Source of the DNA: Verrucomicrobiota bacterium
GTDB taxonomy: Bacteria; Verrucomicrobiota; Verrucomicrobiia; Opitutales; Seribacteraceae
Length of the DNA: 9,808 nt
NCBI GenBank assembly: GCA_014382645.1
Contig: JACNJI010000129.1
Span: 1-9,808 of the forward strand
Direction: 5' to 3'
Shown here: positions 1 through 7,008 of the stretch, piece by piece
Position numbering within the stretch: the first letter of the stretch is position 1
How the letters are laid out: each line of letters begins with the position of its first letter
Program-made: the position numbers and the translations under genes
The notes under the pieces: model-generated
Seen by the model: the letters and a program-made list of their open reading frames with translations, nothing else
What the model was told of the DNA's origin: nothing
The model's database searches: none

Positions 1-2
1 GG

Positions 3-773
3 ACTGCGGCAGGATCAAGTGATACGCATGACGTCAATCGATACATATTGGGCCAAGGACGTACCTACCTTCGTTGCCCGGATAAGGATGCGGGAAAAAT
101 TGACGTTGCCGCGGCATGCCGTTCCTTCCGGGAGGGGCGGGCATTGGTAAGCATGGGCTTGCTGACGAAGATAAAGGTCGCCGAGCAATTCGAAGTGGGC
201 GATCTCGCCACGGGCTTACCTGAAAAAGTAGTTGTCGAAATGGAAGTGATCGGACCTCGATGGACCGCAGTCAACCAATTGACGCTCTATGCCAACGGAA
301 TTCCAATTCTCGAGAAGAATTTTACGGGTGCCCAAGACAAGATTCTAAAAGCCAGCCTTCGGTATGTAATGGATCGTCCGAAGCATGACCTTTATCTCGT
401 CGCTATTGCGACAGGCCCGGGAGTGACAAAGCCCTATTGGGAAATCCCGCGCCCCTACCAACATAAAACCAATAAATACGTTCCGCGCGTCCTGGGAGCG
501 ACCAACCCGGTATGGTTGGATTGCAACGGTGACGGTTTATTCACCTTCCCCAATGGATATGCAAAACAGTTGGTTGAGCAAACCAATGGCGATTTGGAAA
601 AGACGCTGGCAAGCTTGGCCAATGTCGATGAGGCGGTAGCTGCTCAGGCCGCCGGCATCCTCGCCGATCAAGGGTTCGAACTTCGAAGCAAAGAAGCAAA
701 GGCTAAGTGGGAAAAGGCTTCCTCGGAATCCGTTCGCCGTGGTTTTGCCTCCTTCATAACGAATTTAAAATAG
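3..773 (+). CDS. CehA/McbA-like metallohydrolase (PHP fold), 3' part only
   Basis: The reading frame is open from the left edge (first whole codon at 3), so this is the last 256 residues of a longer gene. A TTG at 48 could be taken as a start, but the coding frame clearly continues upstream of it. The first visible residues include G-S-S-D-T-H-D, followed by GQGRTYLR. This resembles the end of the metal-binding PHP-type domain of CehA/McbA-family proteins, where a late Asp/His motif precedes a strand reading G-x-G-R-T-Y. A beta-rich segment follows, with the family's 'F-R-E-G-R-A-L-V-S-M-G' turn. Near visible residue 173 is an Asp-x-Asn-x-Asp-Gly stretch (DCNGDG), like a calcium loop, and the tail is helical and charged. 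Family members hydrolyse ester, amide or phosphoester bonds, but the substrate cannot be read here. The N-terminus, any signal peptide and the remaining metal ligands lie outside the window. A 270-base gap separates it from the next gene, so it is probably not part of the MoxR operon. Confidence 0.8.
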   Translation, partial: TAAGSSDTHDVNRYILGQGRTYLRCPDKDAGKIDVAAACRSFREGRALVSMGLLTKIKVAEQFEVGDLATGLPEKVVVEMEVIGPRWTAVNQLTLYANGIPILEKNFTGAQDKILKASLRYVMDRPKHDLYLVAIATGPGVTKPYWEIPRPYQHKTNKYVPRVLGATNPVWLDCNGDGLFTFPNGYAKQLVEQTNGDLEKTLASLANVDEAVAAQAAGILADQGFELRSKEAKAKWEKASSESVRRGFASFITNLK

Positions 774-820
774 CAATCTGAGGAAAAGGATCGTGTCTCA
801 ATCAGAGAGGAAGATTGAAT

Positions 821-937
821 GTGAGCAAGCTAGCCCAAAATGCCTCCTCCAAAATATATATAACGTTCGACTGCGAAATATTTGTTGACCGTCTTGCTCG
901 TTTCAAACATCTCAAATCCCTGATGAGGGATAAATAG
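821..937 (+). CDS. Doubtful 38-codon small ORF (possible leader peptide)
   Basis: A GTG at 821 opens a frame of 38 codons ending at TAG 935-937. A purine-rich GAGAGGAAG stretch (805-813) lies about seven bases upstream and could serve as a ribosome binding site. That stretch is mostly in the loop of a small potential hairpin (798-818). The predicted peptide is basic and mixed (it begins S-K-L-A-Q-N and ends S-L-M-R-D-K), with no signal peptide or membrane segment. An overlapping ATG at 819 is followed at once by TGA. I do not recognise the peptide, and an open frame this short occurs often by chance. It is listed only because it has a plausible binding site and sits directly upstream of a likely operon. 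Confidence 0.15.
   Translation: MSKLAQNASSKIYITFDCEIFVDRLARFKHLKSLMRDK
916..931. repeat. Perfect 6-bp inverted repeat with 4-base loop
   Basis: ATCCCT and AGGGAT are exact reverse complements separated by GATG. The element lies about 110 bases before the MoxR start. No T-run follows on either strand, so it does not look like an intrinsic terminator. It could be a small operator or an RNA hairpin in a 5' leader, or chance. Confidence 0.25.
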
Positions 938-1043
938 GTATTATTTAATTTATCACACATTCTAAAAAATCATTATCCAAGAAGTGAATTTAACCGCATA
1001 GTTTCGAAACCATCCAAAACGATGGCAGTGAAAGGAAAATAAA

Positions 1044-2120
1044 ATGGCAGAAGCAAAGAAAACCACCACAAGGAAAAGAAAAACCCCTTCCAAAAAGGTA
1101 ACGGACATCGACGACGTAAAAGCAGTTGAGAAACTTCGCGAGGCGCGTGAGCAAATCCTCTCCGAACTTCGCCACTCGATTGTCGGGATGGACGACGTCA
1201 TCGACCAAGTGATGATATCGATCTTCGCTCGTGGACATGGATTGCTTGAAGGAGTTCCCGGCCTTGCCAAGACACTCTTGGTAAGTTCGATTGCGAAATG
1301 CCTGTCGCTTTCATTCCGTCGCATCCAGTTCACTCCGGACTTGATGCCATCTGACATAACCGGAGCCGAAGTCTTGCAAGACGATCCGGAAACGGGTCAA
1401 CGCAAGTTCACTTTCAACAAGGGCCCGATTTTTGCGAACATGATCTTGGCGGACGAAATCAACCGGACGCCACCCAAGACGCAAGCCTCCCTTTTGGAAG
1501 CTATGCAGGAGAAAATGATCTCTGCCGGCGGAGAAGACTTTAAGTTGGACCCGCCATTCTTCGTCTTGGCGACCCAAAATCCTCTTGAGCAAGAAGGCAC
1601 CTATCCCCTACCCGAAGCTCAGCTCGATCGTTTCATGTTCAAGATTCACGTCGAGTATCCCACCGAAGAGGAAGAAATCGGCATCATGAGACAAGTAACC
1701 AGCGGTTCCACAAAGGAACCAAAGTCCGTACTAACAAAGAAGGAAATACTCGGTCTGCAAGATCTCGTTCTACGGGTTCCGGTGGCTGATCACATTTACA
1801 ACTACGCAGCGAAGCTGGTGCGGGCAACACGCCCCGGCCAAGAAGGCGCCCCGGAGTTCATCAACGACTGGGTGTCATTCGGCACCGGACCACGAGCTTG
1901 CCTCAACTTGATCATGGCCGGGAAAGCCCGAGCTATTCTGCAAGGACGTTTCAACGTAGCCATCGATGACATACAAACTCTGGCGCTGCCTGTGATGCGC
2001 CATCGCATGGGCCTGAATTTTGCGGCTCAATCGGAAGGCGTGAAAACGGACGACGTCGTTAGGAAATTGCTCGAAGAAATTCCTTCCGACGAGAAAATGT
2101 ATCAAGCCAAGAGCGCCTGA
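1044..2120 (+). CDS. MoxR-family AAA+ ATPase
   Basis: A 358-residue cytoplasmic AAA+ ATPase of the MoxR family, thought to act as a chaperone that remodels or activates VWA-domain partners encoded nearby. Visible motifs are Walker A GVPGLAKT (residues 70-77), Walker B with M-I-L-A-D-E-I-N-R (133-141), sensor 1 A-T-Q-N-P (176-180), the family signature around E-G-T-Y-P-L-P-E-A-Q-L-D-R-F (184-197), and sensor 2 G-P-R-A (282-285). All are intact, so it should bind and hydrolyse ATP. The C-terminal lid domain follows to the end. The first 20 or so residues form a Lys/Arg/Thr-rich extension ahead of the conserved core (which starts about residue 27). The ATG is supported by AGGA at 1033-1036, seven bases upstream. 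It is the first gene of the cluster, with the DUF58 gene 73 bases downstream, the usual MoxR partner order. Length is normal for the family or slightly long because of the tail. Confidence 0.95.
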   Translation: MAEAKKTTTRKRKTPSKKVTDIDDVKAVEKLREAREQILSELRHSIVGMDDVIDQVMISIFARGHGLLEGVPGLAKTLLVSSIAKCLSLSFRRIQFTPDLMPSDITGAEVLQDDPETGQRKFTFNKGPIFANMILADEINRTPPKTQASLLEAMQEKMISAGGEDFKLDPPFFVLATQNPLEQEGTYPLPEAQLDRFMFKIHVEYPTEEEEIGIMRQVTSGSTKEPKSVLTKKEILGLQDLVLRVPVADHIYNYAAKLVRATRPGQEGAPEFINDWVSFGTGPRACLNLIMAGKARAILQGRFNVAIDDIQTLALPVMRHRMGLNFAAQSEGVKTDDVVRKLLEEIPSDEKMYQAKSA

Positions 2121-2193
2121 CTTCAAAATTCTCTACCTGTCGGCAACGACTAATTGCTAAAAAAAGCAAAGGCCGGAAGTCAACTGAAGCTCA

Positions 2194-3093
2194 ATGCAAA
2201 AAGCGAAATATCTCGATCCTGATACACTGAGTAAGATCGGTCCTCTCGACGTCGTCACCCGTCAAGTCGTCGAGGGCATTCGCATAGGGATGCATCGAAG
2301 TCCGGCAAGAGGGATCAGCACGGAGTTCTCTGCTTATCGTCAGTACGTACCCGGAGACGAGATTCGTAACATCGACTGGAAGCTTTATGCTCGAAGCCAG
2401 CGCTACTTCGTAAAGTTATTCGACGCCGAGACTAATTTTTTAGCTAATTTATTACTTGATGCGAGTTCCTCGATGACCTTTGGCTCGGGGAATATCACCA
2501 AACTTGAGTACGCGAAATACATGGCAGCAAGCCTCGCTTACCTGATCGTCGATCAACGCGATTCCGCTGGAGTGGGCATCTTTGATGGAGAACTGCGACA
2601 ATATATTGAGCCGAAAAGCACATTGGGTATCCTCGCCGACATTTCGCGGGAAATGGAGAAAGTCGATCCACAACCTCGCACCAAAGTCGCCGACATCCTC
2701 CACGAGTTTGCAGGCAGAATGAAACGGCGAGGCATGGTGATGGTGTTTTCGGACCTATTGGACAACACCGACGAATTCATCAAAGGCATCAATCACCTCC
2801 GATTCCGTGGCCATAACGTCACCGTATTCCATATTCTTGACCCTCATGAAATCGAGTTTCCATTGAACGGCGTATGGCGTTTTGAGGGATTGGAAAACGA
2901 TGGTGAGCTGATCACTCAACCGGCTCGTGTACGGGAAGCATATTTAAAGGAACTGGAAGTCTTCATTGGCAAGGTGCGTGGCGCATGCATAAAGAGCCAA
3001 GCCGATTACGTCCTAGTCAACACTGCGGAACCAATCGAATCGGTTATATCTAGCTATCTCCTGCAGAGAACAGCAGCGGCAAAGGTAAGATGA
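2194..3093 (+). CDS. DUF58 domain protein with VWA-type MIDAS motif
   Basis: A 299-residue DUF58 protein, the standard neighbour and presumed partner of MoxR ATPases. The DUF58 signature is clear: E-F-S-A-Y-R-Q-Y-V-P-G-D-E-I-R (residues 44-58), then N-I-D-W-K and A-R at 59-67. A VWA-like fold follows, with a MIDAS motif D-A-S-S-S (Asp89, Ser91, Ser93) and a later V-F-S-D-L-L-D strand (184-190) that would contribute another acidic ligand. There is no signal peptide or membrane helix; this is the short soluble form, unlike longer DUF58 proteins that carry N-terminal helices. The start is supported because the segment L-D-P-D-T-L-S-K-I-G-P-L resembles the family's normal N-terminus, although the ribosome binding site is weak (GAAG at 2186-2189, or GGAAG farther up at 2175). 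The stop codon overlaps the next ATG (ATGA, 3090-3093), indicating translational coupling. Its biochemical role is not established. Confidence 0.93.
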   Translation: MQKAKYLDPDTLSKIGPLDVVTRQVVEGIRIGMHRSPARGISTEFSAYRQYVPGDEIRNIDWKLYARSQRYFVKLFDAETNFLANLLLDASSSMTFGSGNITKLEYAKYMAASLAYLIVDQRDSAGVGIFDGELRQYIEPKSTLGILADISREMEKVDPQPRTKVADILHEFAGRMKRRGMVMVFSDLLDNTDEFIKGINHLRFRGHNVTVFHILDPHEIEFPLNGVWRFEGLENDGELITQPARVREAYLKELEVFIGKVRGACIKSQADYVLVNTAEPIESVISSYLLQRTAAAKVR

Positions 3094-4739
3094 AATTCTT
3101 TGTTTTGAATATTTTCCTATCGCTGGGACTTACCGCAATGGCAACTCAGGCAGCGGAAGACTTGGTCATTGAAGATTTCGAGAAAAAACACGGGGACTGG
3201 ACTTTCGAGGGTTCCGCCTTCACTGGATATGGGTCTGGAGATTATTGGCAACCCGGACGCTTCGATCGAGGTATTCTTAGAACTCGGGGACATCGAGGAT
3301 ACGCCTTGTTGAAAAGCTGGGGCCGTGACGGCAGAAACGTCGACGGAGAAACGGGGCAAGCTACCTCCCCTATTTTCAAGGTAGAGCGCAACTTCATCAT
3401 GTTCATGATTTCGGGTGGCAGAAACTCAGGTCGAACCTGCGTAAACCTTATTGTAGACGACAAAGTGGTTCGCTCCGCAACAGGCAACAATTCAAACTTA
3501 CTTCAAAAAGTCGCCTTCGGAGTTACTGCATTCAAAGGAAAAGAAGCACGAATTCAAGTCATTGACCAAGAAACCGGACCATGGGGACATATTTGCATCG
3601 ACGACTTGATCCAAACCGACGACGACTCCGGATCTCGCCTCACCAACGACATAACGATTCCAAAGGCAGACACAATCTGGACGAAAACCGGACGACAATC
3701 GGGTGAACTGCATTGGAAAAACGCTCAGTTACTCCTCAATCGAAACCCCGTAAACACGGACGAAATAAAGAGTATCTCTCGCAAAACTACGGCGATAAGA
3801 AATGCTTTTCCTCATGCTGTTCACTTTCGCAATGGGGAAATTTGGCAGGTTGAAATACTAACTCTCACCAACGACAAACTGGCCCTGAGGGGAAATCCGT
3901 TCGGTGAACGAACAGTCGGTCTGTCTTCAGTTGTATCGCTTGAATTCTCATCGAGACCCGAACGGCTGGGAACTTCCAGACCCGGAGTTCTCTACCGCAT
4001 CAGCGGGCGACCTCTACCAGGCAAGCTTACATGGATCAAAAAAGACGATATCGCAATCGATTGCGCATTAGGAATCATCCCCTTGCCGCGTACGGGCTTG
4101 ATTGAATATAGAATCCCTGGATCTTCAATCCAGAGGGACCAAGGACCAATGGATGAAATCGGTTTGGTGGACGGAAGCATCCTGCGTGGCAAAGTCGGTC
4201 TTGAAGACGAGAAAATCATCCTTGAACACCCAGTGTTGGAAACCGTGGGAATCCCATGGGAAAAACTGCGTTACCTCATTCGGTCCGATAAGCGGACGCG
4301 ATGGTTGAATGATTTTCAAGACAGGAAAGTGGATACGTCGGGGCCATTAGGCAAACACCCCGGCGTGGAACATCTTGATCTCCGAAAAGCTGACAAACCG
4401 AGTCTTTCCGCGGTCAGGGTTTTTCCGCAAACGGTTCTGCGCTACAAGCTGCCGACAAAAGGACAAAGCGACAGTCGAGTTTTAAGAACGTCCTTAAGCC
4501 CTGTCCCCGGAAGTCTGGGAGACGCCACAATCACACTTTCCCTTGGAAATAAAGAATTCTACAAGAAGGAACTTTCGGCAGAGTCTGAAACTGAAAACAT
4601 TTCAATCCCATTGCCTGCGGGAAACGACTTGGTGGTTAGGATAGATTTCGGTAAGCGATTATCTTATCCTTGCGGCGTCGACATGCATGATGCGCACCTC
4701 GCATGGACCTCTTCTCAACAGGAAGGAGGTCAGCCGTGA
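3090..4739 (+). CDS. Secreted multidomain protein: levanase-C-like, three internal repeats, NPCBM-like C-terminus
   Basis: A 549-residue protein with a Sec-type signal peptide: Lys2, a hydrophobic stretch at 3-17, and likely cleavage near A-T-Q-A-A (18-22). Residues 27-178 resemble the beta-sandwich found at the C-terminus of levanase/GH32-type proteins and in many PVC secreted proteins: I-E-D-F-E, a G-D-W-T-F-E-G-S-A-F turn, T-S-P-I-F, I-S-G-G-R, then G-P-W-G-H-I-C-I-D-D. Residues about 243-400 hold three similar segments of roughly 45 residues (see findings). Residues about 425-540 look like an NPCBM-type carbohydrate-binding module, ending Y-P-C-G-V-D-M-H-D-A-H-L-A-W. No catalytic motif is seen, so a binding or scaffold role outside the cytoplasmic membrane is inferred. 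It overlaps the DUF58 gene by ATGA and the BatA-like gene by GTGA, so it is tightly coupled to both and probably works with them. Domain names are from pattern recognition, not a search. Confidence 0.8.
   Translation: MKFFVLNIFLSLGLTAMATQAAEDLVIEDFEKKHGDWTFEGSAFTGYGSGDYWQPGRFDRGILRTRGHRGYALLKSWGRDGRNVDGETGQATSPIFKVERNFIMFMISGGRNSGRTCVNLIVDDKVVRSATGNNSNLLQKVAFGVTAFKGKEARIQVIDQETGPWGHICIDDLIQTDDDSGSRLTNDITIPKADTIWTKTGRQSGELHWKNAQLLLNRNPVNTDEIKSISRKTTAIRNAFPHAVHFRNGEIWQVEILTLTNDKLALRGNPFGERTVGLSSVVSLEFSSRPERLGTSRPGVLYRISGRPLPGKLTWIKKDDIAIDCALGIIPLPRTGLIEYRIPGSSIQRDQGPMDEIGLVDGSILRGKVGLEDEKIILEHPVLETVGIPWEKLRYLIRSDKRTRWLNDFQDRKVDTSGPLGKHPGVEHLDLRKADKPSLSAVRVFPQTVLRYKLPTKGQSDSRVLRTSLSPVPGSLGDATITLSLGNKEFYKKELSAESETENISIPLPAGNDLVVRIDFGKRLSYPCGVDMHDAHLAWTSSQQEGGQP
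4723..4730 (+). promoter_or_regulatory. Strong Shine-Dalgarno that fixes the GTG start of the BatA-like gene
   Basis: AAGGAGGT, an almost perfect anti-16S match, lies five bases before GTG 4736. It sits inside the last codons of the upstream gene and there encodes Glu-Gly-Gly. It decides the start over an in-frame ATG at 4703, which has no comparable site and would add 11 residues ahead of the conserved N-terminus. Confidence 0.9.
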
Positions 4740-6967
4740 ATTTCCTTAATTCCTTGCCACTCTGGGGAGGATTGGCCGCTGCAGGCGTAGCCGTTCCGAT
4801 AATCATCCACCTTCTCCATCAGCGCCATCGCCGCCGTACGGACTGGGCGGCCATGGAGCTGCTGCGCCGAGCCTTGGTGATTCGTTCCGGCCAAGTCAGA
4901 CTGGAAGACCTTCTTCTGCTTCTTTTACGTTGCTTGGTACTTGCCTTGGTCGCCTTTGCCCTTCTTCGACCCGTACTGGACAACAAAACAGCCGGTTTTT
5001 TGGGAGGTGAACGACGAGTCGGAATGGTTGTGGCCATTGATGCATCCTACAGTATGGGGCATGGAAAACTGGAAAAACGTATGACCATGGCCATGGCGCG
5101 AGTCCAAGAGATTCTCTCTACTGCGCAAGTGGGCGATTCAGTGACAGTCGTTCTGCTGGGCGACACACCTCGCACCTTGTTCAGGGGAGCGAATTATGAG
5201 GAGGGCCGTTTCAGGGCCGAATTAGACAAGATTAAGATCTTGCCGGAAAAATTGAATTTGGAGCGTAGTCTGAACGAAGTCGTCAAACTTGTGGGTGAGC
5301 TGAAGGCATCCGTGCTCGAATGCTACTTTGTGACCGATGCCCAGGCAATCGACTGGAACAATCTTTCGGAAGAGGCGACAGTCAACTTAAAAGCCATCAG
5401 CGATCAAGCGAGCTTGTACATTACTCCCATCAAGGTAACGGGGGAAGAGAACCTGGCGGTCACCAATTTTGGCTACGTATCCGGATCGTTAGGTCCGAAC
5501 GGCACGGCACGGTTTACGGCGGAAATAAAGAATTTCGGGCGACATTCGAACGAGGGCGGCACTGCCACGCTCACTTTGAACAAACAAACTATCACACGGC
5601 AATCAATCGGCTCCATCGAGGCGGGTGAAACCAAGATGCTTTCCTTCTTCACCACCATTGATGAAGCAGGCGACGCCAAGCTGAGCGTTAATCTCAGCGA
5701 CGACTCCCTCCAAGAAGACAACCAAAGACATACGGTGGTTGGAGTCAAGGAGCGGATACGCATCCTTTGCATCGATGGAGAACCAGCCTCAAACAAAGGC
5801 CCAAGCGAGATTTTTTGGTTAGTCAAGGCATTGAAGCTAAAACAAGTGGAAGAAGATTCGACTTTGGACGTAGTGCGTGCTGACTGGCAGGACTTGGATG
5901 TGGAAAAATTCACGGACTACGACCTAATCGCTTTGGCAAACGTACCAAGCATCGGAACCGATGCGTCAGAACGCTTAGACAGTTTCGTTAAAAAGGGCGG
6001 CGGATTGATCATGTTTGCGGGAGAGCGCGTCGACGCCGAGAACTACAACACCCAGTTGCACGGTCCGGAAGTCAATTTGTTGCCTGGAGAAATGATGGGG
6101 ATGGCTGCCTTTGTCGATGAAGCCCTAGGAAACGAACAGGAGGAACGGGACAACTCTTGGACGGTCGGAAACATACAAACGGACCATGTCTTGGGAAAGC
6201 TCGCCGCAAAGATCCCGGAGGAAGCAAGAAGTTATGCCCGCGTGCAACGCGTCATTAAAGTAAAACCAGACGCAAAGGCTTCGACGATTCTAAGCCTGTC
6301 CGATTCGGACCTGCCGCTCCTGCTTGAGAAAAAAATCGGTCTTGGAACCGTCCTCTTGTTCACCACGACCGCAGACCGAGCGTGGTCCAACTTTGCCGTT
6401 CACCCCTTGTTCCCAATGATGATCCAGCAAGCCACTACACATTTGACTAGTCGTCCGGGCGAACGCGATGAATCGGTCGGCGAGCTCGTACAAGTTCCCT
6501 TGGTCGGGCAGCAGGCCGGCAGCAGCGTGATGCTTCGAGCTCCCGATGATGAATCGAATTCGGTCACCCTGACTGTACTCAACTCGGGTATCGTAGTCTG
6601 CCCTGTGGCTACGGAAGCACCGGGTTTCTATGACGCAGAAGCCGAAAACGCTCCGATCGTATCAATGGCCGTAAACATTGACTCCGAGGAAGCTGACGCC
6701 CGTGTGATCTCGGCCGACTCTCTGGAAGACGCGCTGAAAGGCACGGATGCCGATGTAATCTCTCCTGAGGGGAATTTGGCTGCTATCGTGAAGGACAATC
6801 GCAAAGGCATGGAAATATCACTCACTCTACTAATGCTGGCATTGGCCATCTTTATCCTGCAAGGCTATCTCGCCGAGCGATTCACCAAACGCATGACTGG
6901 GGCGGGTGCCGCCAATTTGGAAGAGAATCTTCGCAAGCACACCGTTGCCGCCGCCAGAAGGACCTGA
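4736..6967 (+). CDS. BatA-like membrane protein: VWA domain plus GATase-like domain
   Basis: With the GTG start the protein has 743 residues and opens with the typical BatA N-terminus (F-L-N-S-L-P-L-W-G-G-L-A-A-A-G, then P-I-I-I-H-L-L). Helix 1 is about 8-28 and helix 2 about 59-80, separated by a very basic loop (H-Q-R-H-R-R-R and more) that should be cytoplasmic. The following VWA domain has MIDAS residues Asp102, Ser104 and Ser106 (D-A-S-Y-S) and would face the periplasm. Residues about 235-335 look like a beta-sandwich linker. Residues about 340-430 resemble a class I glutamine-amidotransferase-like fold (I-R-I-L-C-I-D-G-E-P, D-Y-D-L-I-A-L, V-K-K-G-G-G-L-I-M-F-A-G), with Ala where an elbow Cys would be expected, so it is probably not an amidotransferase. 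A third helix at 694-712 is followed by a basic tail. It overlaps the upstream gene by 4 bases. VWA proteins of this type are presumed MoxR clients; the exact function is unknown. Confidence 0.9.
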   Translation: MNFLNSLPLWGGLAAAGVAVPIIIHLLHQRHRRRTDWAAMELLRRALVIRSGQVRLEDLLLLLLRCLVLALVAFALLRPVLDNKTAGFLGGERRVGMVVAIDASYSMGHGKLEKRMTMAMARVQEILSTAQVGDSVTVVLLGDTPRTLFRGANYEEGRFRAELDKIKILPEKLNLERSLNEVVKLVGELKASVLECYFVTDAQAIDWNNLSEEATVNLKAISDQASLYITPIKVTGEENLAVTNFGYVSGSLGPNGTARFTAEIKNFGRHSNEGGTATLTLNKQTITRQSIGSIEAGETKMLSFFTTIDEAGDAKLSVNLSDDSLQEDNQRHTVVGVKERIRILCIDGEPASNKGPSEIFWLVKALKLKQVEEDSTLDVVRADWQDLDVEKFTDYDLIALANVPSIGTDASERLDSFVKKGGGLIMFAGERVDAENYNTQLHGPEVNLLPGEMMGMAAFVDEALGNEQEERDNSWTVGNIQTDHVLGKLAAKIPEEARSYARVQRVIKVKPDAKASTILSLSDSDLPLLLEKKIGLGTVLLFTTTADRAWSNFAVHPLFPMMIQQATTHLTSRPGERDESVGELVQVPLVGQQAGSSVMLRAPDDESNSVTLTVLNSGIVVCPVATEAPGFYDAEAENAPIVSMAVNIDSEEADARVISADSLEDALKGTDADVISPEGNLAAIVKDNRKGMEISLTLLMLALAIFILQGYLAERFTKRMTGAGAANLEENLRKHTVAAARRT

Positions 6968-7008
6968 TACCAGTAACGGAAAACAACACCTTTCTATTTT
7001 AAGATATA

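Larger units (their letters stand above)
774..1043 (+). promoter_or_regulatory. AT-rich intergenic region, probable promoter region of the MoxR cluster
   Basis: No convincing gene is present over these 270 bases. The second half (about 850-1043) is clearly richer in A and T than the flanking genes. A TTGACC hexamer lies at 885-890, but at a 16-18 base spacing it has only poor -10 matches (around 907-914). A TATTAT hexamer lies at 939-944 without a good -35. I therefore cannot name a specific promoter. Short inverted repeats are seen: TCAATC (798-803) with GATTGA (813-818), ATCCCT (916-921) with AGGGAT (926-931), and CCATC (1010-1014) with GATGG (1021-1025). None is followed by a T-run, so none is a typical intrinsic terminator. 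That the cluster promoter lies here is inferred from gene layout: this is the only long gap before a run of closely spaced genes. Confidence 0.4.

Noticed and set aside
48..773. TTG at 48 as the start of a complete 241-residue gene
   Set aside because: The same frame is open to the left edge and encodes the conserved G-S-S-D-T-H-D segment, so the gene begins outside the window.
916..931. Hairpin considered as a terminator of the metallohydrolase gene
   Set aside because: It lies more than 140 bases after the stop and no T-run follows on either strand.
962..1357. 131-codon minus-strand frame covering the MoxR start
   Set aside because: It covers the Walker A coding region of MoxR antisense, has no matching family, and most of it is a shadow.
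2154..2169. TTGC / GCAA hairpin with A-rich loop between the MoxR and DUF58 genes
   Set aside because: Only four base pairs and no T-run after it; not a credible terminator, and the genes on both sides normally belong to one unit.
5473..5913. 146-codon open frame on the minus strand
   Set aside because: It lies fully inside the BatA-like gene, has no recognisable motif, and reads as a shadow of the sense codons.
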